A stretch of DNA of 14,991 nt from CAYUNT01 sp964446285 (GCA_964446285.1 CAYUNT010000112.1:1-14991), one strand, 5' to 3'. Positions 1 to 7,689 are shown, numbered from the stretch's first letter. Notes: generated by a model not told the origin, from the sequence alone. Made by a program: numbers and translations.

Positions 1-55
1 CAGGCCTTCGCTTCGCTCCGACCTGGGCTAAAATATCGCCGCGCCTTCGGCGCTC
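1..55. repeat. Palindromic intergenic repeat, cut by the window edge
   Basis: Two short inverted repeats lie side by side. CAGG (1-4) faces CCTG (22-25) around a CTTCGCTTCGCTC core. GCGCC (41-45) and GGCGC (49-53) form a perfect 5-bp stem with a TTC loop. An AT-rich joint (CTAAAATAT) separates them. This architecture looks like a dispersed extragenic palindromic element. It lies 3' of radC and could also shape the 3' end of that transcript, but no U-tract follows on either strand. Copy number elsewhere in the genome is unknown. Confidence 0.4.
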
Positions 56-187
56 AGGAAATTGCAGCGCTCTGTTTTCACGAGGAAATCCGCGAAGCAA
101 TTGCCTATTCACGGCATGCCATTTTATTGATTGTGGCTATGCTTCCTCCGGTTTTTGGATTTTTCGTGGCAAAATGCATGTCCGGTA

Positions 188-1876
188 TTATTGCGAGAAC
201 GAGGCGCGGCGTTTTGTCCCCAACGCTCGCTGCCTGCCTGGATTCTCCAACCGGCCCTCGTCGGCAAAGCTGTAATATGTATCGCGCCCAATGACAAGAT
301 GATCGAGCACCTGGATGCCGAGCAGCTCGCCCGCTTCGCGCAGGCGATCGGTGATTAGGAAATCCTCCTGGCTGGGCGCTGGATCGCCGCTCGGGTGGTT
401 GTGAATGAGAATCACGGCGGCGGCGGCCTCGCGAATGGCTTCGCGAAACACCTCGCGCGGATGCACAAGGCTTTGCGTCAAATTCCCTACAGAAACCGTA
501 ATCAGGCGGATGATTTCGTTCTTGTTGTTGAGCGCGAGGAGCTGAAACTGCTCGCGCCTTTGCCCCACCAGCGCGGGCCGCAGCGCCTCGAACACCTCGC
601 GGCTGCTCGTCATGCGGCGTCCGGGTTCGAGCGGCGCGCGCAACAGGCGTTTTCCCAGTTCGAGCGCGGCTTTGATCTCGACCGCCTTTGCCGGACCAAT
701 TCCCTTCACCGTTTCGAGATCGGCCAGCGGCGCCTGGTCAAGGCGTTCGAGCGTCTCAAACCGGCGCATAATCGCGGCGGCAAGATCGAGCGCGCTCTGC
801 TCGGCGTGTCCCGTGCGCAGGAGAATCGCCAGCAATTCCGCGTCGCCCAGCGATTCCGCGCCGTTTCGCGCCAGGCGTTCGCGCGGACGGTCGGCCTCGC
901 GCAGGGCGCGAATCCCGCCCGTTTTGCGCCCTCGGGGTGGTGCGGCGTTCAGCCGGCGGAAAGCGCATAACGATTGCACCGGACATTCCCCACAACGCGG
1001 CTCGGAACGGCATAGCGATACCGCTTCGGCTTCAGGTTCTTCCCAAAGCGCTCCCGAGAAAAGTCCCAGCATTTGGCCCGCCACACGAACCGGTTCGCCC
1101 GCCAGCGATGCAATTCGCGCCATTGCCTCGAAGGCCGCCAGCAGCGATTCGGGCCGCGGCGAGGGCGCTTGTTCGAGAAATCCCAGACGCGCCAGAACGC
1201 GCTGGCGCGGCGCATCGGGCGCAATCACATCCTCGCCAAGCGCCTGCAAAATCCGGTAAGGAACCAGCCCGCGCAAAAACGGCGCGCTGCCGCAGAGTCC
1301 GCGCACCAGGGCAGCGGGCGATGCGGAGGAAACAGTGGACGTTGCGGACGCCACGGCGGAATTCGTCCCCGAAGTGTGAACGCCACGCTCGTCATCCCAA
1401 TTCCAGAGCCGCTCGATTTCGCGCCGCCGTTTGCGCGGCGACAGACGCTTCTCCCACTGCGCCTGATCCTCGCGAACCGAGTTGCTCTCATCCAGGCTCC
1501 CCGTGGCTTGGACAACTTGCCCAAGACTTCCATTGGCCTGGGCATCCTGCTTATGACTTCCGGTGGCTTGGACGTCTCGTCCAAGATTCTCCGGGCCAGA
1601 ATCCTCCGCGCCATCCGCCGCTTGCTCGCGGGCCTTGTCCAGTTCAATCGCCTTTTCCATCTGGCGCGCCAGACGCAACAAAAGCCGCCTTTCGCCCGCA
1701 GTGGCCGGATCAATGCCAAGAAATCCGCCAAGAATCCGCAGACGCCGCTCCTCTCGCGAATCGGGCGCGCGCGCGGCTCGCAACTCGCGCAACTCGCGCT
1801 CGGTCACCGGGCGATGCCGCAGCATCCACTCCCGAATGCGTTCGTAAATATCGAGCGCCTGAAGATCGGTCAGCAT
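188..1876 (-). CDS. radC: RadC-family JAMM protein with endonuclease III-like Fe-S N-terminal extension
   Basis: The protein is 562 aa, against about 220-230 aa for a usual RadC. Residues ~325-545 are a full RadC: the N-terminal RPRERLARNGAESLGDAELL segment, a helix-hairpin-helix near VKGIGPAKA (390-397), and the JAMM motif HxHx10D as H492, H494 and D505. The RadC family was named for DNA repair, but its biochemical role is unsettled. Residues 1-90 are charged and helical. Residues 101-130 hold three 10-aa repeats. Residues ~190-305 resemble the second half of a HhH-GPD glycosylase: ALGEDVIAPD puts D221 where the catalytic Asp would sit, and C289-x5-C295-x2-C298-x5-C304 closely matches the endonuclease III [4Fe-4S] loop. 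No clear glycosylase HhH with its lysine is seen, so the module may bind DNA without catalysis. The start is the first ATG after an in-frame TGA; its RBS (CGGAA) is weak. The RadC call is firm; the role of the extension is inferred. Confidence 0.93.
   Translation of the reverse strand: MLTDLQALDIYERIREWMLRHRPVTERELRELRAARAPDSREERRLRILGGFLGIDPATAGERRLLLRLARQMEKAIELDKAREQAADGAEDSGPENLGRDVQATGSHKQDAQANGSLGQVVQATGSLDESNSVREDQAQWEKRLSPRKRRREIERLWNWDDERGVHTSGTNSAVASATSTVSSASPAALVRGLCGSAPFLRGLVPYRILQALGEDVIAPDAPRQRVLARLGFLEQAPSPRPESLLAAFEAMARIASLAGEPVRVAGQMLGLFSGALWEEPEAEAVSLCRSEPRCGECPVQSLCAFRRLNAAPPRGRKTGGIRALREADRPRERLARNGAESLGDAELLAILLRTGHAEQSALDLAAAIMRRFETLERLDQAPLADLETVKGIGPAKAVEIKAALELGKRLLRAPLEPGRRMTSSREVFEALRPALVGQRREQFQLLALNNKNEIIRLITVSVGNLTQSLVHPREVFREAIREAAAAVILIHNHPSGDPAPSQEDFLITDRLREAGELLGIQVLDHLVIGRDTYYSFADEGRLENPGRQRALGTKRRASFSQ
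1487..1606 (-). repeat. 30-bp in-frame tandem repeat within radC
   Basis: Three 30-bp units (1487-1516, 1517-1546, 1547-1576) encode DVQATGSHKQ, DAQANGSLGQ and VVQATGSLDE. A fourth, more decayed unit (1577-1606) still shows the CCAAGA and CTCCGGGCC-like blocks at the DNA level. The units keep the reading frame, and the encoded segment is polar, Gln/Gly/Ser-rich and probably a flexible linker between the N-terminal helices and the Fe-S module. Confidence 0.75.
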
Positions 1877-1982
1877 TTCCGTTGCGCGCGCCGGGCGTCA
1901 AAGTGCGAGACCTGCCATACGCCTTCTCTCACACCCGATGTCTTTCCTGCCAAGCCTGTTCATTTCAAGCGGGAAACGGAAA

Positions 1983-3194
1983 CTATTCGTGGCGCAGGGC
2001 TTCGATCGGGTCGAGTTGCGCGGCCTTGCGCGCGGGGAAAAAGCCAAACACAATCCCCACAGCGGCGGAAAAGGCAAATGCAATCACGACTATCCCAGGC
2101 TGCATGACAAAAGGCACTTTGAGAACCACGGACCCAAGACCAGCCGTCCCAAGCCCAAGCGCAATGCCGATCAATCCGCCAAAACACGAGAGCACGACAG
2201 CCTCGATCAAAAACTGCATCATCACTTCGCGCCCGAGCGCCCCTATCGCCAGGCGAATGCCGATCTCGCGCGTGCGTTCCGTTACGGAGACGAGCATGAT
2301 GTTCATAATCCCGATGCCGCCGACAAGCAGGCTCACCGCCGCCACGGCCCCGAGCAACGCCGTCAGCACCTTTGTCGTGCCGGTGATTGTGCTCATAATC
2401 TCGCGCATATCGCCCACATTAAAATCGTCCTCGCTGCCTGCCGCGATGCGCCGCCGTTCGCGCATCAGCGCCTCGATGTCCGACTTCGCCTTGTCAATGC
2501 CGTCCGAATTCTGAACCGAGATCATAATCGCGCTCACATCGTTGTTGCCGGAAATCCGGCGCTGGAGCGTGCGAATCGGGATCAGCACAAAGTCATCCTG
2601 GTCGCTCCCGAAACTCGACTGGCCTTTCGATTCAAGGATGCCAATCACCTTAAACGCGGTTTTCTTGAGACGGATCGATTGTCCAATCGCCGGTTGTCCG
2701 CCGAAGAGTTCCTTTTTCACCGTCGAGCCAAGGATACAGACCGCCTTGCCCGCGCGGATTTCAGCCTCGTTGAACTCGCGCCCCGTCTCGATGGCCCAGT
2801 TGCGCACCACAAGAAAGTCGTTCGTGCTTCCCGTGATCGATGTGGACCAATTTTCATTTCCATAAATCGCCTGTGTGCCCGCATTGGCCGTTGGGGCCAC
2901 AGCGGCCAGTCCGGACACGTCGCGCTTGATCGCTTCCACATCTTCCATTTTGAAGTTCTTTGCTTCGCTGCTGGCCCCGCCCGGACCGCGAAAACCCTGG
3001 CCGGGGCGAAGCTGCAGCATGTTGCTTCCGAGGCTTCCGATCTGCGCCGCCACCTGCGCCGTCGCCCCGCTGCCGATCGTCACGAGCGTGATGACCGCGG
3101 CCACGCCAATCACCACGCCGAGAATCGTCAGCGCCGAACGCATCGCATTGCGCCGTATGGCTCGTTGCGCCAGCAGGAGGGTTTCCCATATCAT
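1983..3194 (-). CDS. MacB-type ABC transporter permease
   Basis: At 403 aa this is an inner-membrane permease of the MacB/FtsX fold (type VII ABC, mechanotransmission class), which couples cytoplasmic ATP hydrolysis to a periplasmic partner. TM1 is at about residues 20-42 (ALTILGVVIGVAAVITLV). A large periplasmic domain spans ~45-270. The FtsX C-terminal part follows with three TMs near 275-301 (LLVGGIGIMNIMLVSVTERTREIGIRLAIGA signature region), 328-350 and 366-388, and it ends with the typical PARKAAQLDPIEALRHE. The ATPase is encoded separately, unlike E. coli MacB where it is fused. The start ATG overlaps the ATPase stop as ATGA, and AAAGG lies 8 nt upstream. It is the last gene of the five-gene operon. 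Substrate cannot be told from sequence; macrolides, peptides, siderophores or lipids are all known for the family. Confidence 0.93.
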   Translation of the reverse strand: MIWETLLLAQRAIRRNAMRSALTILGVVIGVAAVITLVTIGSGATAQVAAQIGSLGSNMLQLRPGQGFRGPGGASSEAKNFKMEDVEAIKRDVSGLAAVAPTANAGTQAIYGNENWSTSITGSTNDFLVVRNWAIETGREFNEAEIRAGKAVCILGSTVKKELFGGQPAIGQSIRLKKTAFKVIGILESKGQSSFGSDQDDFVLIPIRTLQRRISGNNDVSAIMISVQNSDGIDKAKSDIEALMRERRRIAAGSEDDFNVGDMREIMSTITGTTKVLTALLGAVAAVSLLVGGIGIMNIMLVSVTERTREIGIRLAIGALGREVMMQFLIEAVVLSCFGGLIGIALGLGTAGLGSVVLKVPFVMQPGIVVIAFAFSAAVGIVFGFFPARKAAQLDPIEALRHE

Positions 3195-3955
3195 GGCAAT
3201 GGCCTTTCTTTCGATAACTCCATGTCGATCTGCCCGTCTTTGAAGTGGATTTGCCGCGAGGCGTAGGCCGCCATATCCGGTTCATGCGTCACCATCAAAA
3301 CAGTAATTCCGCGCTCGCGATTCAGTTTTGTGAGCAACTCCATTACCTCGCGGCTTCGCACCGAGTCCAGGTTTCCGGTCGGTTCATCGGCCAGAAGAAC
3401 CTTCGGATGGATCACAATAGCCCGCGCGATGGCTACGCGCTGCTGCTGGCCGCCGGAGAGTTCGTTGGGCTTGTGGGATTCCCACCCGCTCAGCCCAACC
3501 GACGCCAGCGCCTCGCGCGCCATTTCACGCCGCTGGCCAGCCGGAACGCCGCGATACACCAGCGGCAATTCGGCGTTTTCCAGCGCCGACGTCCGGCTGA
3601 GAAGATTGAACCCCTGAAACACAAACCCCAGGTAATTGCGCCGCAAGAGCGCCCGCTGGTTCTGGCTCAGTTTTCCCACGTTTGCGTTGAGAAACAGATA
3701 CGCCCCGCTCGTTGGCACATCGAGGCATCCGAGGATGTTCATGCACGTCGATTTGCCCGATCCGCTCGGACCCATGATGGCGACAAACTCGCCCTGGTTG
3801 ATTCGCAGATCGATTCCCTTGAGTGCGCGCATGGCCGCCGTGCCGGTTCCATAGACCTTCGTAACGCCCCGCAGTTGAATCAGCGCGCCGTTGCCAGCGG
3901 ATGCGGCCGCGCGGGCGGAATCGGGAGAAACAGCGGAAACAGTATTGGCGTTCAT
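3191..3955 (-). CDS. MacB/LolD-type ABC transporter ATPase
   Basis: From the ATG at 3955 the protein has 254 aa, the normal size for a stand-alone MacB-type ATPase. Walker A is GPSGSGKST (62-70), the signature is LSGGQ (166-170), Walker B is VLLADEP with D190 and E191, the D-loop is GNLDS and the H-loop is H224. It should form a dimer under the MacB-type permease encoded next to it. A longer reading starting at 4090 would add a 45-residue Arg/Gly-rich leader lying wholly inside the upstream membrane-fusion gene. I prefer 3955 because its ATG overlaps the upstream stop as ATGA, the junction style of this operon. The 3' end overlaps the permease start in the same way. The N-terminal ~20 residues (Ala/Ser-rich) before the ABC fold are not conserved in the family. 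Confidence 0.93.
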   Translation of the reverse strand: MNANTVSAVSPDSARAAASAGNGALIQLRGVTKVYGTGTAAMRALKGIDLRINQGEFVAIMGPSGSGKSTCMNILGCLDVPTSGAYLFLNANVGKLSQNQRALLRRNYLGFVFQGFNLLSRTSALENAELPLVYRGVPAGQRREMAREALASVGLSGWESHKPNELSGGQQQRVAIARAIVIHPKVLLADEPTGNLDSVRSREVMELLTKLNRERGITVLMVTHEPDMAAYASRQIHFKDGQIDMELSKERPLP

Positions 3956-5265
3956 TTTGCTGCCTTTATTGTATCCACAACGAGTTCCATGCCGGGGCTG
4001 ACGTCGCCCTCGAGGATTTCCGTCATTGAGCCGTCGCTCGAGCCAAGTTTCACGGGCACAGCCGTGAGCTGGCCCCCATGCAGCGTCCACACCACTGGCT
4101 GGCTGGTGTCTTTTGCGCTGCCGTTTTTCGTTTTGGCCGGCGCGCGCGGCGGATGCGGAAGAATTTTGCTAACAAGGCTTTCGCCGGAAGACTGGGTTTC
4201 CGCGCCAGCCATCGCTTCTTGTGGCGGCGTGAACCGAAGCGCCGTGTTGGGAATCAGCACAGCGTTTTCGATCTTTTTCACGACGATCGTTGCGGTGGCC
4301 GTCATGCCCGGACGCAGCGTCAAGTCGCTGTTGTCCACGTCCAAAACGGTTTCGTAAGTCACAACGCCGCCGGTCGTGGCCGAACCATAACTCACCCGCC
4401 GGATTTTCGCCGGAAACTTGCGGTCGGGGTAGGCATCCACTGTGAACGTCGCGTCCTGTCCGGTCTGGACCAGCCCGACATCCGCCTCGTCCACATCGAC
4501 GTTCAATTGCATCTTCGCGAGGTCTTCCGCCAAAAGAAACAACTCCGGCGCCTGGAGCGAGGCGGCGACTGTCTGGCCCGGATCAACCGAACGCGTGAGA
4601 ACCACGCCATTGATCGGCGAGTGAATCGTCATTTTCGCGAGGTCCGTCTGGCCCGCTTCGAGGGCGGCTTGCGCCTGGCTCACCGCCGCTTTTGCCTTGG
4701 CTTCGGCGGCGGCGGCGCGGGCCACGGCGGCTTGCGCGGCATCGAGATCGCGCTGCGAAACTCCCTTGCTATCGCTGATCTTTCGAAGATCGGTCAGGCG
4801 CGCCAATTCGCCGCGCGTTTCCGCAACGGTGGCTTGTGCCGAGAGCACATCGGCTCGCGCCGATTCGAGCGCGGCCTGTTGCTGCTGGATTTGCGCCTTG
4901 ATCCGGGTCGTATCGAGCTGCGCCAGCACCTGCCCGACCGTCACGTGGTCGTTGCAGTCCACCGCCACGCTCTCGACGCTCCCCGATTGCTCGCTGCCAA
5001 CCTGAACCTGGTTGGTCGGTTCCAGGTTTCCCGTGGCGGAAACGGTAACTACAAGGTTGCCGCGGCTTGCCGCTTCGGTTTTGTATTGTATAGCCTGGGG
5101 TTTGCCATTGCCGTTTTTCGCCTGGAGGAAAAAGGCGATCGCGGCGAGCACGACAACGATTCCCAGAATCCTCAATACCCAGCGGCGTCCGCGATGCGAC
5201 GGCAGGTGGAGTTCCTGCGGCGCGGAGACCTCGTCCAAAGCCATTTCCGTGCGGTTATTGTTCAT
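3952..5265 (-). CDS. Periplasmic adaptor (membrane fusion protein, MacA/HlyD family)
   Basis: The protein is 437 aa from the ATG at 5265. A cytoplasmic Arg-rich start is followed by one TM (about 30-47), then the adaptor layout: first lipoyl half with SGSVESVAVDCNDHVTVGQVLAQLD (94-118), an Ala/Gln-rich alpha-hairpin coiled coil (about 119-210), second lipoyl half HSPINGVVLTRSVDPGQTV (215-233), a beta-barrel (about 250-330), and a membrane-proximal domain. It should bridge the MacB-type inner-membrane complex to the outer-membrane factor encoded just upstream. A proline/lysine-rich insert (about 350-390, with PPRAPAKTK) interrupts the membrane-proximal domain and is not typical. The start overlaps the outer-membrane factor gene by 11 bp, with GGGGA about 9 nt upstream. 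A start at the ATG of codon 8 is possible. The further upstream reading from 5340 lies inside the preceding gene and lacks support. Confidence 0.92.
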   Translation of the reverse strand: MNNNRTEMALDEVSAPQELHLPSHRGRRWVLRILGIVVVLAAIAFFLQAKNGNGKPQAIQYKTEAASRGNLVVTVSATGNLEPTNQVQVGSEQSGSVESVAVDCNDHVTVGQVLAQLDTTRIKAQIQQQQAALESARADVLSAQATVAETRGELARLTDLRKISDSKGVSQRDLDAAQAAVARAAAAEAKAKAAVSQAQAALEAGQTDLAKMTIHSPINGVVLTRSVDPGQTVAASLQAPELFLLAEDLAKMQLNVDVDEADVGLVQTGQDATFTVDAYPDRKFPAKIRRVSYGSATTGGVVTYETVLDVDNSDLTLRPGMTATATIVVKKIENAVLIPNTALRFTPPQEAMAGAETQSSGESLVSKILPHPPRAPAKTKNGSAKDTSQPVVWTLHGGQLTAVPVKLGSSDGSMTEILEGDVSPGMELVVDTIKAAK

Positions 5266-6847
5266 TGTGCTGCATCCCCGGTTTGGTATCCGCCAACTCA
5301 GATTTGCCGCCTGCGGCGGACGCGGTATTGGCGGCGGCAACAGCGGCAGGGTCCCATCCGCCGCCCAACGCCTTGAAAAGTGAAATCATGTCTGTGGCCA
5401 TCGCGCCTTTGCTTTGCGCCATCTGATCCTGGAGCGTCAGCAGCGACTGTTCGGCGCTGATGACCTCGCTGAAATCCACCCGGCCCGATTTGTATTGGTC
5501 CTTCGACAATTGCACCACGCTCTTTGCCGCCTCGATGGCCGCCCCGAGTTTTTCTCCGCGAACCCGCTCCTGCCCAAGCGCATACATTTTGTTCGCGGAT
5601 TCCTCGATGGCCGACAAGATGGCCGACTGATACGCGATCAGGTATTCCTCTTTGATTTCCTTCTGGAGTTCGACCTTCTTTTGCACCGCGCCCGCGCTGA
5701 AGATGTTCCACGAAAAACTCGGCCCCAGACTCAGGCTTTGCGTTGGATTTTTCAGGAAATCCTCCGTGCCCGCCCCCTGCCGGCTCACGGAACCCGTCAC
5801 GTAAAACTTCGGATACAAATCCGCCACAGCCACGCCAATGCGCGCGGTTTGCGCGGCAAGTTTGCGCTCGGCCTCGCGGATGTCCGGACGCCTCCGCAAC
5901 ATCTCGGAAGGCGCGCCGATGGACACGGAATCCGGCAGATTCGGGATCGGCCCGGGCGTGGAAAGTCGGTCGTGAAGCGCGCCGGGCGCCTGGCCTAGCA
6001 ACACAGCCAGGCGGTTGAGCGACGCATCAAGGCTGGCTCGCAGCGTGGGAATCTGCGCCGAAGTGCTTTCGTAACTCGACCGCGCCTGCTGCACCGGCAG
6101 TTCGTCGATGAGCCGCGCCTGATAGCGCCACTCGACGAGGTCGAGCGTTTCCTTTTGCAGGCGAAGGTTGTCTTCGGCGAGCGCGATGCGGTTCTGCGTG
6201 ATGCGCAATCCCGCGTATTCGAGCGCCACCTCGGCCGTCAGCGAAACCAGCGTGTCGTAAAGCGACATCTGCTGCGCCTGCAAGTCTCCCTCGGCGGCCT
6301 CAATGGAACGCCGCAGACCGCCAAACACGTCCGCCTCCCATGTGGCGTCGAACCCGGCGCGATACAGATCCCCGTGCGAAGTTTGCGTGCCCGCGGCCTC
6401 CGATTCCGTTCGCGTCCAGGTGCGCGTCGCGGAGCCGGATAATCCCAGCGTCGGGAACAACCCCGCGCCGCTGATGGCGCGCTGCGCTCGCGCCTGCCGA
6501 AGGCGCGAATCCGCTTTCTTCAGATCGAGATTGTTCTGAATGGCATCCTCGATCAGGCCCGTGAGCGTTGGATCCTTAAACTCGGTCCACCAGACAGCCA
6601 GGGTTTTGGGGTCCGGCGTGGACGTGGTCAGGCCGTCCGCCGCTTCACCATGCCATTGGGTGGCATTGGAAGGTTCGGGCGGAGGAACGTAATTGGGGCC
6701 GACCTTCGCGCAAGCGGCCAGAAGGAGCGCCACAAGAACGGCAGCCGCGACCGTAACAGCGAAACGCAAACGCTGACGCCATCGTCGTGCCATCCCAGTT
6801 GCGCCCGCCTGTCGAAGTGGAACTCGCATGTCTATTCTGGCGTTCAT
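5255..6847 (-). CDS. Outer-membrane efflux lipoprotein (NodT/OprM/TolC family)
   Basis: The 530-aa product is of normal OprM/NodT size. It opens with an Arg-rich n-region, a hydrophobic core (about 29-45) and a lipobox LLAAC with C46 as the probable lipidated residue. The mature start AKVGPNYVPPPEP is the hallmark of NodT-type outer-membrane factors. Two OEP repeats follow, with the typical linking segments (NLDLKKADSRLRQARAQR; a second near LRRRPDIREAERKLAAQTA). It should form the trimeric outer-membrane and periplasmic duct of a tripartite efflux pump with the adjoining adaptor and ABC genes. I chose ATG 6847 because it overlaps the TetR stop as ATGA and has GAGG 8 nt upstream. The longer reading from 7144 is Arg-rich, overlaps the regulator and would bury the signal peptide. 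The C-terminal Ala/Gly-rich tail overlaps the adaptor start. Confidence 0.93.
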   Translation of the reverse strand: MNARIDMRVPLRQAGATGMARRWRQRLRFAVTVAAAVLVALLLAACAKVGPNYVPPPEPSNATQWHGEAADGLTTSTPDPKTLAVWWTEFKDPTLTGLIEDAIQNNLDLKKADSRLRQARAQRAISGAGLFPTLGLSGSATRTWTRTESEAAGTQTSHGDLYRAGFDATWEADVFGGLRRSIEAAEGDLQAQQMSLYDTLVSLTAEVALEYAGLRITQNRIALAEDNLRLQKETLDLVEWRYQARLIDELPVQQARSSYESTSAQIPTLRASLDASLNRLAVLLGQAPGALHDRLSTPGPIPNLPDSVSIGAPSEMLRRRPDIREAERKLAAQTARIGVAVADLYPKFYVTGSVSRQGAGTEDFLKNPTQSLSLGPSFSWNIFSAGAVQKKVELQKEIKEEYLIAYQSAILSAIEESANKMYALGQERVRGEKLGAAIEAAKSVVQLSKDQYKSGRVDFSEVISAEQSLLTLQDQMAQSKGAMATDMISLFKALGGGWDPAAVAAANTASAAGGKSELADTKPGMQHNEQ

Positions 6848-7632
6848 ACATGCCTCTTTTCCCGCCGCGAGGGTTCTTCCGCCCGCCTTGCGCGCGGCGC
6901 AACCGCCCTGCCCGGGCGCGCATCGGGAAGATCGCGGGGCACAGCGGCATCTTCTCCCATGTCGATTTTTCGGCGCACGCCGCGCAATCCTTCCAGGGCG
7001 AAACAAACTATATGCTCGGCGATGTCTTCGATGCTGGACTCGAGCGAAGGCGGTTTGGGCAATGGAGGCTTGGGCATGAAAGGATGCCTTGGCGCTCCCT
7101 CCATGCCGCGGTAGCGAACGTCGAAGATCATCGGGTTCATGCACTGCGAACGGAGGCTCATTTCACAAAGTTGGATTTCCTCCTCCGTCGCTTTTGGTCC
7201 CAGAATCTCGCGCAAAATATCCGTCACTTCTCTGTGCAGCGGCTCGATGGCCAACCGTATAGTCTCGTCGAGCAGCCCCGTGGGATTGGCCATCTCGCGG
7301 TGGAAAATCTCAAATTCATAACATTCCAGATTTGTAATGCGGCCGAGCATGGACATTATCCAGCCGCGAAGCCGCTCCTCGGGCGACGCCGTGGACGGAA
7401 CCCCGCCGTCGCTCGGATAGAGCTCATGCGAATGGCGGAAGGCCTCGCGCCACGCCTCGACATACAGCGTTTCTTTGTCGCCAAAATGATAATTGACGGA
7501 GGCGATGTTTGTTCCGGCCCGCTGGCAGATGGCGGCGATGGTCGCGTCGCGGAATCCCTTCTGGCTGAACTCGATGGCGGCGGCTTTGAGAATCTTCTTT
7601 TGTGTTTCGGCGCTGGCTTTTCGTCTGGGCAT
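6844..7632 (-). CDS. TetR/AcrR-family repressor, CecR (DUF1956)-like
   Basis: From ATG 7632 the protein has 262 aa. Residues 8-55 are a TetR DNA-binding domain: helix ETQKKILKAAAIEFSQKGF, then the helix-turn-helix ATIAAICQRAGTNIASVNYHF with the standard YHFGDKETLY close. The effector-binding half, with EIFHREMANPTGLLDE and IEPLHREVTDIL, resembles the CecR/YbiH (DUF1956) C-terminal domain; in E. coli cecR also heads an operon with an HlyD-type adaptor and ABC genes. About 45 C-terminal residues (after GVRRKIDMGED) are Pro/Arg-rich and beyond the usual fold. GGAGGGG sits 6 nt before the ATG. A reading starting at 7833 would have to run through the promoter and operator, so it is unlikely. It is the first gene of the efflux operon and probably represses it. 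Confidence 0.92.
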   Translation of the reverse strand: MPRRKASAETQKKILKAAAIEFSQKGFRDATIAAICQRAGTNIASVNYHFGDKETLYVEAWREAFRHSHELYPSDGGVPSTASPEERLRGWIMSMLGRITNLECYEFEIFHREMANPTGLLDETIRLAIEPLHREVTDILREILGPKATEEEIQLCEMSLRSQCMNPMIFDVRYRGMEGAPRHPFMPKPPLPKPPSLESSIEDIAEHIVCFALEGLRGVRRKIDMGEDAAVPRDLPDARPGRAVAPRARRAEEPSRREKRHV

Positions 7633-7633
7633 C

Positions 7634-7640
7634 GGACCCC
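7634..7640 (-). promoter_or_regulatory. Ribosome binding site fixing the TetR start
   Basis: The minus strand reads GGAGGGGTCCGATG, a strong Shine-Dalgarno 6 nt from the ATG at 7632. It decides the start against longer in-frame readings. Confidence 0.75.
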
Positions 7641-7659
7641 TCCGAATCAATTCTAACGC

Positions 7660-7689
7660 ACATATCAAATGCACATTTGAAATTGTCAA
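7660..7689 (-). promoter_or_regulatory. Predicted promoter of the TetR/efflux operon
   Basis: The minus strand has a consensus -35 TTGACA (7684-7689). A -10 candidate TGATAT starts 16 bp downstream, with TATGTG slightly later as an alternative; neither -10 is strong. The operator palindrome fills the spacer. One promoter here would serve all five genes, as the internal junctions leave no room for others. Confidence 0.55.
7665..7680. promoter_or_regulatory. Palindromic operator of the TetR/efflux operon
   Basis: The plus strand reads TCAAATG-CA-CATTTGA, a perfect 7-bp inverted repeat with a 2-bp centre. It lies 33 bp upstream of the TetR start codon and between the -35 and -10 regions of the predicted promoter, where bound repressor would block RNA polymerase. 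No second copy was noticed in the window. Assignment to this TetR protein is inferred from position. Confidence 0.7.

Noticed and set aside
937..2514. Long plus-strand open frame of 525 codons over radC and the permease
   Set aside because: Arg/Ala/Pro-rich composition typical of an antisense frame in GC-rich DNA; it spans two firmly identified genes on the other strand.
3956..4090. Upstream extension of the ATPase gene
   Set aside because: Arg/Gly-rich, inside the adaptor gene, and inconsistent with the ATGA coupling at 3952-3955.
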